From positions 1,178,001-1,242,000 of the forward strand of contig NZ_JACESV010000001.1 of assembly GCF_013911645.1 (NCBI RefSeq): 64,000 nt of DNA, read 5' to 3'. Source of the DNA: Allomuricauda sp. (GTDB lineage: Bacteria > Bacteroidota > Bacteroidia > Flavobacteriales > Flavobacteriaceae). Below the pieces are notes generated by a model, which saw nothing but the letters and a program-made list of their open reading frames with translations, did no database searches and was not told the DNA's origin. A program made the position numbers and the translations under genes. Positions within the stretch are counted from its first letter, which is position 1; each line of letters starts with the position of its first letter. Below, one piece after another: positions 54,609 to 63,819 of the stretch.

Positions 54609-56213
54609 TCAATTGTGCCTTAAAATTGTAAAGCCTTTGGAAAAGGGGTCCAATGTCTCCAACAGCAAAGGAATCAAATCCTCTCCCATTTCCAGATAAA
54701 TTTCTGAAAAGTTAAGCTGTCTTTCCTGAAGCGATCGGTTGGGGAACAACTCATTTTGAAGATCGGTCAACCGCACCACATGGTCCTTTAATTTTCTTTT
54801 TTGGGCTCGCAACAACCGTTTTTCCAAGTTGTCCAAGCCTTTTTTCTGCTTTACCTCCTGTGCCTTTACCGCTCCCAAAAAGCTTTTATCGGTTTGTTCG
54901 GCCAGTTCGTACATGTGCCGGAACTGCTCTTCCAACAACTTTTTCTGGGGCGAAAAATCAATATCGATATTGGAGATGTCGCGTATCTTTTTATTGATCA
55001 GCGAATGCTGCTTCATAAATAAATGGGAAACCTTCAATCCCATCCGTTCCACTTTTTCCGATTGCTTTTCCGTTATCAGCAAAGCTGAATTTCGAAGCAT
55101 CAACATAGGAAATGTAACCCCAACCCCATCAAAATAGGATTTAAGCTCCAACCAATAGGCCAATTCCCCTCCCCCGCCAATATAGCACAGGTTGGGCAAA
55201 ATCACTTCTTGGTACAAAGGTCGCGCCACTACATTGGGCGAAAACCGTTCGGGATGCTCGTCAAGTTCCTTTAAAAGTTCTTCCTTGGTAAAATCAATAT
55301 CCGTATTGATCACATGGTATTTCCCTTTTTTTAGGATAATCCGTTCCCGCAAACCATCTTTTAAATAAAAATAATTGATTTCCCTTGGGTTTACTTGAAT
55401 GGTATAGTCTGCGGAAACCTTTCCCAATACATCAATTGTTTCCGATATTTTTTTATGGGGCGTGTGCTCCAGTATATCCTTTTTGGCATAGGGAACGAGT
55501 AATTCCTTCAAATCTTTATCATCGCCGTCCACAATCACCAAACCTTGGTCACCAAACAGTGCATTGGCAAGATACCGGGTGGCTTCGGTAAGGGTTGAAT
55601 GCTCTAAATATGCTTTTTTAAACAGGTCTTTCAGCTTTTCTGTAAGTCCTAAATTTCCAAGTTCCGCGGAAAATATCTCGAACACCTCTTCCAGGCCTTC
55701 CGTAGATAATCGACCTACCGCTCCAGATGCCTTTTTGTTCCAAAGCACCTTTTTTCCGTGCAGGTTAAAATAATTGATCTCATCAAAATCATGGTCCTCC
55801 GTGGCCATCCAATATACCGGCACAAAGTGGTTTTTTGGATGCTCTTTGTTGAGCTGTTTGGCCAAATTGATGGTGGAAACAATCTTATAAAGGAAGTACA
55901 ACGGCCCCGTAAATAAATTCAACTGATGCCCGGTTACCACCGTAAATGTGGTCTCTTTGGACAAGGCATCCCTATTTTTTTGCGTTGCCTTGGAAACCTC
56001 AACGCCTTGGTATTGCTCCTTTAAAGCATTGACCAAGACTTTTCGATGTGCTTTGGGATAGTTTGTGGCCTTTTCTTTGATTTGATCACCAAAGTTTTCG
56101 GGCAAAGGATATCTATTAAAAAAAGGGGATAATTCTTTTTTCTGATCGAGATAGTCACAAATTAATTGGGAAAAATAACCGGTCTCCTTAAAGGGTATAC
56201 ATTCTACTTCCAT
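54609..56213 (-). CDS. bshC: bacillithiol biosynthesis cysteine-adding enzyme BshC
   Basis: Adds cysteine to glucosaminyl-malate, the last step in making the low-molecular-weight thiol bacillithiol. From the ATG at 56213 (MEVECIPFKETGYFSQL) the product is 534 residues, the family size. The open frame extends 62 codons further but lies over the divergent M14 gene start and is not family-like. The Rossmann-like core has TVVTGHQLNLFTGPLYFLYK and VPVYWMATEDHDFDEIN. A coiled-coil follows near 440-500. This implies that the organism uses bacillithiol, although bshA and bshB are not in the window. Confidence 0.95.
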   Translation of the reverse strand: MEVECIPFKETGYFSQLICDYLDQKKELSPFFNRYPLPENFGDQIKEKATNYPKAHRKVLVNALKEQYQGVEVSKATQKNRDALSKETTFTVVTGHQLNLFTGPLYFLYKIVSTINLAKQLNKEHPKNHFVPVYWMATEDHDFDEINYFNLHGKKVLWNKKASGAVGRLSTEGLEEVFEIFSAELGNLGLTEKLKDLFKKAYLEHSTLTEATRYLANALFGDQGLVIVDGDDKDLKELLVPYAKKDILEHTPHKKISETIDVLGKVSADYTIQVNPREINYFYLKDGLRERIILKKGKYHVINTDIDFTKEELLKELDEHPERFSPNVVARPLYQEVILPNLCYIGGGGELAYWLELKSYFDGVGVTFPMLMLRNSALLITEKQSEKVERMGLKVSHLFMKQHSLINKKIRDISNIDIDFSPQKKLLEEQFRHMYELAEQTDKSFLGAVKAQEVKQKKGLDNLEKRLLRAQKRKLKDHVVRLTDLQNELFPNRSLQERQLNFSEIYLEMGEDLIPLLLETLDPFSKGFTILRHN

Positions 56214-56373
56214 TAAAAATTGCAATGAGGTGTTCAAAGATAAGTCTCTTCTTTTTTTCTCATCCCAAAAATACGTTAATTGAATTTTATGCAATATTAG
56301 CGGGTTGGGCCCAATAAAATTAGGATTCTGCCTCAATTTATTAGTAGATTTGGTAGAACCAATTAACCCAAGC

Positions 56374-58821
56374 ATGACCAGATTTTTATTTTCCCTCATT
56401 CTTTTCGTATCAATTTCCGTATCGGCACAACAACTAAAATCCCCTTCAGAATTTTTGGGGTACGAACTCGGAACACAGTTTACCCGTCATCACGAAGTGG
56501 TGGATTATTACGAGTATTTGGCTGAATCTGCCCCGGACAGGGTGCAGCTTACCGTTTATGGCAAGACCTACGAGCGCAGGCCTTTGATCTTGGCCTACGT
56601 CTCCTCCGCAGAAAACTTGGCCAACCTGGAAAGCATTAGGCAAGAGCACCTAAAAGATACCGAAGGAACGGGAAATGCATCCAAAGCCATTGTTTGGCTA
56701 AGCTATAATGTACACGGTAACGAAAGTGTGAGCACAGAGGCTTCCATGAAGACCATTTATGAACTTTTGACCAAAAAAAGTTCTTATCTGGAAAACACCG
56801 TGGTGATCATGGATCCGTGTATTAACCCGGATGGGCGCGACAGATACAGCAACTGGTACAATCAATATAAGAACAGCCCGTATCAAGTGGATCCCAACAG
56901 CAAGGAACACCACGAAGGTTGGTGGAGTGGACGGAGCAACCACTATATGTTCGACCTGAACCGTGACTGGGCGTGGCTTACCCAGGTAGAAAGCCAGCAA
57001 CGGTTAAAAATGTTCAACCAATGGTTGCCCCACATCCATGTGGATTTCCATGAGCAGGGGGTGAACAATCCCTATTATTTTGCACCTGCGGCAGAACCCT
57101 ATCACGAGGTGATCACCGATTTTCAGCGTGATTTTCAAGTAACCCTTGGTAGAAACCACGCCAAATATTTTGATGCCAACGGTTGGTTTTACTTCACCAA
57201 AGAGGTTTTTGACCTTTTGTACCCCAGCTATGGTGATACCTACCCCATTTACAACGGCTCTGTTGGAATGACCTACGAACAAGGTGGAAGTGGCAGAGCC
57301 GGGCTTGGGATTATCACTGCTATCGGTGACACCCTTACCTTAAAAGACCGAATCGCCCATCACTTTACAACGGGGCTCTCCACCGTGGAGGTATCTTCCC
57401 AGAATGCGGAGAAGTTAAATGATGAATTCAGGAAGTTCCATCAAAATAAGGATTTTAAGTACAAAAGTTATGTGCTAAAAGGTGACAAGGACAAATTGGA
57501 TGCCCTTAAATCCCTTTTGGACAAACACAACATTGCATACGGCAATCTTTCCAGTGGTTCTTTCAGGGGACATCACTATACGACAGGCGAAAGTGGCAAC
57601 CTGTCCATCAACAAAAATGGCATGGTAGTGTCCACCGACCAGCCCAAAGGCACCTTGGTAAAGGTATTGTTCGAGCCCAATGCCAAACTTTCGGATTCGT
57701 TGACCTACGATATCACCGCTTGGTCGCTGCCCTACGCGTATGGATTGGACGCCATTGCCTCCACGTCTATAATATCTTCCCAAAATACAGAAGAAGTTAT
57801 GGTACCTTCAGGTATCAATAGCGGAAGCTATGCCTATCTGACCGATTGGAACAGCATGGACGACGCCCGATTTTTGGCGGCCCTACTAAACGAGGGAATA
57901 AGGGTTCGCAAAGCAGATCACCCTTTTAGTATCGAAGGTAAATCCTTTGCGCGTGGCACCTTGATCATCACCAAAGGTGATAACGAAAACAAGGAAGATT
58001 TTATCCAAACCCTGCAAACCATTGCTGCTAGATTTAAAAAGGAGATTACTTCCACAAGTACAGGTTTTGTGGATTCGGGGAAAGATTTTGGTTCCTCTTC
58101 CATTCAAATGATAAGCAAGCCAAAGATTGCCGTTTTATCCGGTGGCCCCACCTCAACACTACGATTCGGGGAAATTTGGCACTTTTTTGAGCAACAATTG
58201 CATTACCCGCTCACCGTGATTGATGATGACTATGCAAACCGGGTGGACTTGAACGAGTACAATATTTTGGTTTTGCCGGATGGGCGTTACGGCAACCATT
58301 TTAACGAAGATCAACTATCCAAACTAAAGAATTGGGTAAGACAAGGCGGAAAAATCATTGCCATGGGCGGGTCCATCGATGCCCTTGATGGTAAAAAGGG
58401 ATTTGGGATCAAGAAAAAGAAAGTGGAAAAAGATTCCACCGAAAACACCCCCCAACCCTATAAAGATTGGGAGCGGGAACGCATCAAGGGAGCGATTACC
58501 GGCGCAATCTTTAAGACTAAGGTGGATAGCTCCAATCCATTGGCCTACGGCTATGGTTCCGATTATTTCTCTTTAAAGCTCGGAAGCAGTGCTTATGAAT
58601 ATCTGGACAACGGAAATGCCGTGTACCTCGAACAAAACACCAAACCCTTTTCTGGTTTTGCAGGTATAGAGGCACAGAAAAAGATTTCCGAATCCTTAAT
58701 ATTCGGGGTCGAAAACTTTGGTCGCGGCCATGTAATTTATTTGGTGGACAACCCCTTGTTCCGAGGATTTTGGGAAAACGGCAAGCTGTTTTTTGCCAAT
58801 GCGCTCTTTATGGTAGACTAA
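56374..58821 (+). CDS. secreted M14 zinc carboxypeptidase with a C-terminal GATase-like domain
   Basis: From the ATG at 56374 the product has 815 residues and a signal peptide (cut near VSAQ). Upstream in-frame codons lie over bshC leader DNA. The M14 domain (about 40-340) has zinc ligands His114, Glu117 (HGNES) and His226 (DFHEQG), and the catalytic Glu302 (YEQGGSG). A further region contains a beta-rich domain, and about 590-700 resembles a class I glutamine-amidotransferase/DJ-1 fold (KIAVLSGGP, YNILVLPDGRYG, GGKIIAMGG). Secreted M14 proteins of this layout are common in Bacteroidota and are predicted to digest peptides outside the cell. Confidence 0.9.
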   Translation: MTRFLFSLILFVSISVSAQQLKSPSEFLGYELGTQFTRHHEVVDYYEYLAESAPDRVQLTVYGKTYERRPLILAYVSSAENLANLESIRQEHLKDTEGTGNASKAIVWLSYNVHGNESVSTEASMKTIYELLTKKSSYLENTVVIMDPCINPDGRDRYSNWYNQYKNSPYQVDPNSKEHHEGWWSGRSNHYMFDLNRDWAWLTQVESQQRLKMFNQWLPHIHVDFHEQGVNNPYYFAPAAEPYHEVITDFQRDFQVTLGRNHAKYFDANGWFYFTKEVFDLLYPSYGDTYPIYNGSVGMTYEQGGSGRAGLGIITAIGDTLTLKDRIAHHFTTGLSTVEVSSQNAEKLNDEFRKFHQNKDFKYKSYVLKGDKDKLDALKSLLDKHNIAYGNLSSGSFRGHHYTTGESGNLSINKNGMVVSTDQPKGTLVKVLFEPNAKLSDSLTYDITAWSLPYAYGLDAIASTSIISSQNTEEVMVPSGINSGSYAYLTDWNSMDDARFLAALLNEGIRVRKADHPFSIEGKSFARGTLIITKGDNENKEDFIQTLQTIAARFKKEITSTSTGFVDSGKDFGSSSIQMISKPKIAVLSGGPTSTLRFGEIWHFFEQQLHYPLTVIDDDYANRVDLNEYNILVLPDGRYGNHFNEDQLSKLKNWVRQGGKIIAMGGSIDALDGKKGFGIKKKKVEKDSTENTPQPYKDWERERIKGAITGAIFKTKVDSSNPLAYGYGSDYFSLKLGSSAYEYLDNGNAVYLEQNTKPFSGFAGIEAQKKISESLIFGVENFGRGHVIYLVDNPLFRGFWENGKLFFANALFMVD

Positions 58822-58936
58822 AATTCCTACAAACTGATTATAAGTGGATTGTTCGGTTTTTTAACTAAAATGGCACGAAAATTTGTGCCCGAAATTTTGT
58901 ATATTTAATAAAAAGTAACAAAGAAAAATTGCCGAT

Positions 58937-60256
58937 ATGTCGCTGAGAATCCCATCATTGATTTTAAACATAAAACACCATGCATTTTTGCTATTGGCAC
59001 TATGCGCTATGGCACTGTTAAGTCCAAGAGAGGCCTTTGCTTTCCAACAAGATGGTGCAGAGGTCGATTTCAATGAATATAGTGGGGAGGTCAAGGAAGC
59101 ATCGAGCAATAAATCTTTGGTTTTTGCCACACTTACCGTAGAAGGCACCAACATAAGTACCATTACCAATACAGAAGGAAACTTTCTTTTAAAAGTACCC
59201 AAAGAATACACCAACAAAAATGTGGTGGTTTCATTTTTGGGCTACAAAACCAAAAAGGTTCCCATTGCCAGCCTTGAACGCGAAAAAAACGAAATATCCC
59301 TAGAGGTGTCCGTTACAAGGCTTTCGGAAATCAATGTGAACGCCCCAAAAGATGCGTTGGCCTTGGTCAAGGAGACCCTAAAGAACAGGGATGAGAATTA
59401 TTTTGAAGATCCTTCGTTAATGACGGCCTTTTATCGAGAAACCATAAAAAGACGAAGAAGGAACGTTTCTTTGGCTGAAGCGGTGGTCAATGTATACAAA
59501 ACACCTTACAGTTCTACCCGGGACGATGCCGTTGAACTGTACAAGGCGAGAAAAAGCACCGATTACAGCAAGTTGGACACCGTAGCACTAAAACTTCAGG
59601 GAGGGCCTTACAACACCTTGTATGTAGATATGATGAAGTACCCGGAATATATATTCTCGGAAGCGTCCCTATCCAACTACAAATTTACCTTTGATCGCTC
59701 CACAATGACCAATGATAGGTTGATCTATGTCATCAAATTCAATCAGTATGAAGGTATTTTGGAGCCCTTATATCGCGGGGAACTGTACATCGATGTCGAG
59801 AATAAGATCTTAACAGGTGCCATTTTTTCATTGAACATTACAGATAGGAACAAAGCTGCCCAACTTTTTGTGCGCAGAAAGCCTGCAAAAGTGGATGTGT
59901 GGCCCACAGAGGTCTCTTACCGTGTTGATTACCGGGAAAAAGATGGAAAATGGCATTACGGCTATAGCAGCGTATTTATGGAGTTCAAAGTGGACTGGGC
60001 CGATAAATGGTTTAATTCGCAGTACAGCATGACGGCTGAAATGGCCATCACCGATTGGGAAAGAGTAAGCAAGACCGAAAGGCCCAGATATCGGCAACAA
60101 ATCCGAAAGTCCATTATCCTAAGTGATGAGGCCTCCGGCTTCTCGGATCCTGATTTTTGGGGCGAATACAATATCATAGAACCCGAAAAATCCATCGAAT
60201 CGGCCATCAGAAAAATCCAAAGACAATTACGAAGAGACGAAAGAAACAGTGATTAG
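58937..60256 (+). CDS. exported carboxypeptidase-D-like regulatory domain protein
   Basis: A 439-residue exported protein. The signal region is long (about 17-38, cut near AFAF). A carboxypeptidase-regulatory-like domain (about 60-125; VFATLTVEGTNISTITNTEGNFLLKVP) is followed by a roughly 300-residue beta-rich domain that starts with ALVKETLKNRDENY and MTAFYRET and is typical of the DUF5686/DUF4480-like group. A possible -7 (TATATTTA) lies at about 58901. Function unknown; the regulatory domain often occurs in TonB-receptor and surface proteins of the phylum. Confidence 0.75.
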   Translation: MSLRIPSLILNIKHHAFLLLALCAMALLSPREAFAFQQDGAEVDFNEYSGEVKEASSNKSLVFATLTVEGTNISTITNTEGNFLLKVPKEYTNKNVVVSFLGYKTKKVPIASLEREKNEISLEVSVTRLSEINVNAPKDALALVKETLKNRDENYFEDPSLMTAFYRETIKRRRRNVSLAEAVVNVYKTPYSSTRDDAVELYKARKSTDYSKLDTVALKLQGGPYNTLYVDMMKYPEYIFSEASLSNYKFTFDRSTMTNDRLIYVIKFNQYEGILEPLYRGELYIDVENKILTGAIFSLNITDRNKAAQLFVRRKPAKVDVWPTEVSYRVDYREKDGKWHYGYSSVFMEFKVDWADKWFNSQYSMTAEMAITDWERVSKTERPRYRQQIRKSIILSDEASGFSDPDFWGEYNIIEPEKSIESAIRKIQRQLRRDERNSD

Positions 60257-60289
60257 TTGATGCTGTTCTTTTAAATTTTGTGCATTTTT

Positions 60290-60297
60290 ATATTTGT
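60290..60297 (+). promoter_or_regulatory. candidate -7 element of the LD-carboxypeptidase gene
   Basis: TATATTTG is an exact TAnnTTTG. It would start a transcript near 60304 with a leader of roughly 105 bases, which contains the hairpins at 60314-60400. A -33 TTG at the usual distance is not clear. Confidence 0.5.
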
Positions 60298-60313
60298 ATT
60301 GATAAATCAATCA

Positions 60314-60400
60314 CCTCGGGGCAAGCCCATGAGGTATTCTAACCAAAAAAATTAATCCATTTCGACGTAGAACGTCGGGGAGTCAAACCCTCAAGGAGGG
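60314..60400 (+). promoter_or_regulatory. leader with three hairpins and a Shine-Dalgarno-like sequence
   Basis: Three hairpins in series: CCTC (60314-60317) with GAGG (60331-60334), which encloses a GGGC/GCCC stem; CGACGT (60363-60368) with ACGTCG (60372-60377); and CCCTC (60388-60392) with GAGGG (60396-60400). The last stem covers AAGGAGG (60393-60399), which ends about 9 bases before the ATG at 60409 and looks like a strong Shine-Dalgarno sequence, rare in Bacteroidota. It may be a translational control element, or a dispersed repeat that happens to sit here. Confidence 0.4.
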
Positions 60401-60408
60401 ATTCAACA

Positions 60409-61461
60409 ATGTTCAAAAGAAGAAGTTTTTTAAAATCGGCAACAGCTCTGGGAGCTGCAACCCTTTTACACCAAACCACTTGGGGCAATCAACCTTTCTC
60501 TGACCCCAAGCCCAAAATTAAACCCAAAAAATTAAAATTAGGGGATACCATTGGCCTTGTTGCCCCTGGATTTGCCATTGAACAGGAAGCACTCTACCTG
60601 GCTTTGGACACGCTGCAAAAAATGGGTTTCAAAACCTATCACACCGACCGTATAAAAGGTAATTACGGTTATTTCAGCGATACCGATGAAGAACGCGCAA
60701 AGGATGTGAACGAAATGTTTGCCAACCCGGATATTGATGCCATTCTCTGTGCCCGTGGTGGATATGGATGCACCCGTATTCTTGACTTATTGGATTATGG
60801 GGTCATCGAAAACAACCCAAAGGCGTTGATCGGTTTTAGCGACATCACCGCATTGATCAACACCATTTATAAAAAAACCGGTCTTATTGGTTTTCACGGA
60901 CCTGTTGGAAAAACGCTGGATGATGAGTACAGTCAGGTTTACTTCAAAAAGGTATTGATGGAACCACAGCAAACACTGCCCATCAAAAATGCCATATTAA
61001 AAGACCCGAAACAATACCGCAACAGCGAATACTACCGATATACGATCACCGCTGGTATTGGCCAAGGCGAACTTGTAGGGGGTAGTTTAACCTTGGTGGC
61101 CGCCATGATAGGCACTCCTTATGAAATCGACTTTACGGACAAACTCGTACTATTGGAAGATGTGGAGGAAGCCCCGTACCGCATTGACCGTATGCTTACC
61201 CAACTTACCGATGTTGAAAGCTTTACCAAGGCCAAGGGAATCATTTTTGGTGTTTGCAAAGGGTGCGACCGTAAACGTACTACCGAAAACTTTACGTTAA
61301 GGGAAGTGATCATGGACAGGATTTCCCCATTGGGCATTCCCGCCGCCTATGGCATGAGCTTTGGGCACATACCACAAAACTCGACCCTCCCCATAGGCGT
61401 TGAGGCTTACTTTAATGCCTATAAAAAACAACTACGCCTACTGGAACCGGCGGTGGGTTAG
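60409..61461 (+). CDS. LD-carboxypeptidase (S66), Tat-exported
   Basis: Removes the terminal D-alanine from murein tetrapeptides. A 350-residue protein with a twin-arginine signal (MFKRRSFLKSATALGAATLL; RRSFL). The S66 triad is visible: Ser144 (IGFSDITALI), Glu250 (LLEDVEEAPYRIDRML) and His320 (FGHIPQNSTLPIG). Housekeeping LdcA is cytoplasmic, so export would point to wall recycling or remodelling in the periplasm. The leader has three hairpins and an SD-like sequence. Confidence 0.9.
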   Translation: MFKRRSFLKSATALGAATLLHQTTWGNQPFSDPKPKIKPKKLKLGDTIGLVAPGFAIEQEALYLALDTLQKMGFKTYHTDRIKGNYGYFSDTDEERAKDVNEMFANPDIDAILCARGGYGCTRILDLLDYGVIENNPKALIGFSDITALINTIYKKTGLIGFHGPVGKTLDDEYSQVYFKKVLMEPQQTLPIKNAILKDPKQYRNSEYYRYTITAGIGQGELVGGSLTLVAAMIGTPYEIDFTDKLVLLEDVEEAPYRIDRMLTQLTDVESFTKAKGIIFGVCKGCDRKRTTENFTLREVIMDRISPLGIPAAYGMSFGHIPQNSTLPIGVEAYFNAYKKQLRLLEPAVG

Positions 61462-61631
61462 CCCCCATGCCACCAGCTATCGCTTGGATGTTTTTAATTA
61501 AAAGGGCTTTCCCTTAACTGTGCACATAGAAAATACCAAGAGGTGCTGTTTCTTTAATATTCACACATTATCCTCATCAAAAAACAGTTCGGTCGATGCA
61601 AAGATTATGATCAAGCTTGCCCCCAGGCACT

Positions 61632-62018
61632 TTAATGTTTATGTCCTCCCCTAAAGCGCAACAACTTCCAGTTTATAAAATTGGCCGCAGCAACCATGAT
61701 GGCCCCAGACACCATATGTACTACCTCCCAAGCTTCACTAAAATCCACCCTGCCCAGTGCTAATGTACCAAAACCAAGGGCGGCAATGAGCAAAGGCCTT
61801 GATTTACGATGTACTTTTTTATAGCTCGGCCAAAGGGAAACAAATACAAAGACAACACCAAGTCCGACAAACGACCATTCCATAAGTGGATTGTGTAAAA
61901 AATGTAGGCTGGACAAGGATGAGAATGATAGCAGAATGGGCGCAGCCGCGCAGTGAATGGCACAAATAAACGAGCTTGTAAGTGCAATGATGTCAAAAGT
62001 TTGGTTTTTTATCTTCAT
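61632..62018 (-). CDS. MerC family membrane protein
   Basis: A 128-residue protein; the start at 62018 (MKIKNQTFDI) was chosen because earlier in-frame codons lie over the next gene. Four membrane segments are present. The first contains CAIHC (Cys19 and Cys23), the metal-binding pair of MerC mercury transporters. It has a His/Arg-rich C-terminus. It starts 10 bases after the reductase-like gene stop and is probably its operon partner. In this context it may carry another soft metal rather than mercury; that is inference. Confidence 0.85.
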   Translation of the reverse strand: MKIKNQTFDIIALTSSFICAIHCAAAPILLSFSSLSSLHFLHNPLMEWSFVGLGVVFVFVSLWPSYKKVHRKSRPLLIAALGFGTLALGRVDFSEAWEVVHMVSGAIMVAAANFINWKLLRFRGGHKH

Positions 62019-62028
62019 GAAGTTTGTT

Positions 62029-62937
62029 TTAAAATGATTCTTTCGAGAGTTCCATATTGGCCATGGCACCTGCCAAGTTGCCCGATGCCACAGCTTGGGC
62101 AACCGACCGCATGGAAATACAGTTATCCCCACAAGCAAACACTCCAGGCACAGTGGTCATCTGAAAATGATCCGTTTTAATAAAACCTTGTTCCGTAAGT
62201 TCGCAGCCCAGCGAATTGGGAATATCCGAACTTTGTTCAAATGGGACACCCGCATAAACGGCCGAAAAGGAAATTTTATCCCCATTATCAAGGACCACTT
62301 TATGGAGGTATCCATTTTTATGTTCCATTGCCATAACATTATGATGTACCATTTTGACACCATGCTTTTGAAGTGTTTTTAACTCTTCTTCGGTAAAATT
62401 TGACACTTCTTGGCCTAGAATGGTAAGATCATCGGTAAGGTTGAGCAACAACGGAGCCAAATGAAATGCTTTTTCTGCCGGTGCCCATATCCCTGTTTTT
62501 TTACCGCGGTATTCATACCCATGGCAATAGGGACAATGTATCACGGAAATCCCCCAGCATTCTTGAAAACCCGGAATCTCAGGCATCAAATCCTTGATGC
62601 CCGTGGCCATAATCAATTTCTTTCCCTCAAAAACATCCCCAGTATCGGTACGGACAAGAAAACCACTTGTAGATGTACTTGCATTTAATGCAAAGCCTTT
62701 AAAAAACGTAACACTTTCATAGTCCTTAACCTGCCTTGTTGCGAGGTCGGCAATCTCCTTGGGAGGTTTGCCATCTTGTGTCAAAAAATTTTGGGAATGT
62801 GGAGTTTGCCTATTACATGGCTCGCCCCCATCAATAACCAAGGTTTGTTTTAACGACCTTCCGAGGGCCATAGCTGCCGAAAGCCCTGCATAACTTCCTC
62901 CTATAATGATAACATCGTATATCTTGTTTTTTTCCAT
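62029..62937 (-). CDS. thioredoxin-reductase-like FAD/NAD(P) oxidoreductase
   Basis: A 302-residue flavoprotein of the TrxB fold. The FAD motif is IIIGGSYAGLSAAMALGR (about 10-27), the redox disulfide CPYC at 135-138 (HCPYCHGYEY), and the last FAD contact GVFACGDN. The NADPH-binding motif GxGxxA is replaced by a poorly matching segment (TGIWAPAEKAFHL), so it may not be a classical thioredoxin reductase; it resembles thiol-oxidase-like members such as GliT. The gene lies beside MerC and a Fur-family regulator, which suggests metal or thiol stress. Confidence 0.85.
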   Translation of the reverse strand: MEKNKIYDVIIIGGSYAGLSAAMALGRSLKQTLVIDGGEPCNRQTPHSQNFLTQDGKPPKEIADLATRQVKDYESVTFFKGFALNASTSTSGFLVRTDTGDVFEGKKLIMATGIKDLMPEIPGFQECWGISVIHCPYCHGYEYRGKKTGIWAPAEKAFHLAPLLLNLTDDLTILGQEVSNFTEEELKTLQKHGVKMVHHNVMAMEHKNGYLHKVVLDNGDKISFSAVYAGVPFEQSSDIPNSLGCELTEQGFIKTDHFQMTTVPGVFACGDNCISMRSVAQAVASGNLAGAMANMELSKESF

Positions 62938-62986
62938 ATTGTGATTTGTAACGCTATAATTTTTGTCAACCTTATGAATATTTTAT

Positions 62987-63000
62987 ATTATTGCAATAAT
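62987..63000. promoter_or_regulatory. perfect 14-bp palindrome between the reductase and regulator genes
   Basis: ATTATTGCAATAAT is a perfect dyad in the 79-base gap between two divergent starts (62937 and 63017). It is A+T-rich and of the size and symmetry bound by Fur-family proteins, such as the one encoded beside it. The site is therefore a candidate operator for the divergent pair. No binding data are available. Confidence 0.5.
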
Positions 63001-63016
63001 GTCGCATTAATAATTT

Positions 63017-63391
63017 ATGAAAAGAAGAAACACACCAACAAAACAGGCAATCTTGAATTTATTGTCCCAGAGTGGCAAGGCCATGAGCCATGATGCCATT
63101 GAGGACAAGATCGATATGGATATCAATAGGGCGACCATATACAGAATCTTAAACCGGTTTTGTGAGGATGGTCTGGTCCATAATGTTGTAGCGGAGGATG
63201 GTAAACAGTATTTTGCAATCTGCATGGACTGTGATGGGAAGTCCTTGCCGGATAGCCACTTCCACTTTCGTTGCACCAGTTGCCAAACTATCGCCTGTTT
63301 AAAGGAAAAAGTGGATTTTTCGTTGCCTATGGGCTATAAGGTTGAAAGTGTCAACTGTGTTTTAACGGGTACTTGTGTGGATTGTGCTTAG
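63017..63391 (+). CDS. Fur-family transcriptional regulator
   Basis: A 124-residue metalloregulator. A winged helix covers about 10-65 (MSHDAIEDKIDMDINRATIYRILNRF). The C-terminal metal-binding domain has His81, His83, Cys86 and Cys89 (HFHFRCTSC), and the structural zinc pair Cys120/Cys123 (GTCVDCA) to complete a Cys4 site. It is shorter than Fur proper (about 150). It may be Zur- or PerR-like; the sequence does not decide. The 14-bp palindrome upstream lies 17 bases before the start and is a likely self-regulated site. Confidence 0.88.
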   Translation: MKRRNTPTKQAILNLLSQSGKAMSHDAIEDKIDMDINRATIYRILNRFCEDGLVHNVVAEDGKQYFAICMDCDGKSLPDSHFHFRCTSCQTIACLKEKVDFSLPMGYKVESVNCVLTGTCVDCA

Positions 63392-63532
63392 TGCTACATG
63401 CTGAAGTATGTGGAACACTAAAAATCCTATGTCATAATTAATGATAAAACGGCTATCAAATCCAAGAAGATCAGTTCACTCCATCCCAACAAAACGATAC
63501 AGGTAATCCGAAGCTTGTAAAAGCTTGCCCTT

Positions 63533-63571
63533 TAATGATGGCATCGTATGTCTTATTCTTTCCTATATTGT
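63533..63571 (-). repeat. degenerate duplicate of the start of the reductase-like gene
   Basis: The 39 bases match 62904-62942 at 32 positions, in the same orientation. On the minus strand they read (I)GKNKTYDAII, against MEKNKIYDVII at the start of the reductase-like gene. The ATG is lost (ATA) and similarity stops after codon 11. It is a scar of an old duplication or recombination flanking the regulator gene. Confidence 0.6.
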
Positions 63572-63611
63572 TACCCTTCGTTTGCCCGAAGTGGAAGGTT
63601 AACGAGAGGGA

Positions 63612-63815
63612 GTGAAATCACAAAAGTTTTCATTTGAAAATACCAAAGGAGAATTTATTGGTTTTTACTCCGAACATCACCAAGAAGTTTTTACACATAC
63701 CGATGGTTTTGTACATGTTCATTTTTTAATGAAGGACAAATCATTTATGGGTCACTTGGATAAGATTAGCACGAAGGGTAAAACCTATAAACGGTATTTG
63801 CCCATAAGAAAATAG
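63612..63815 (+). pseudogene. C-terminal remnant of an acetolactate-decarboxylase-like protein
   Basis: A 67-codon frame opening with GTG. Its residues KGEFIGFYSEHHQEVFTHTDGFVHVHFLMKDKSFMGHLDKI match the C-terminal region of alpha-acetolactate decarboxylase-like proteins (GxxVGFY, N/T-x-x-HxHF, GGH). The family needs about 200 more residues upstream. A stop at 63600 is in frame and no coding sequence for the rest is seen, so this is probably a truncated fragment. It could also be a short standalone domain that is still translated. Confidence 0.5.
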
Positions 63816-63819
63816 GAGG

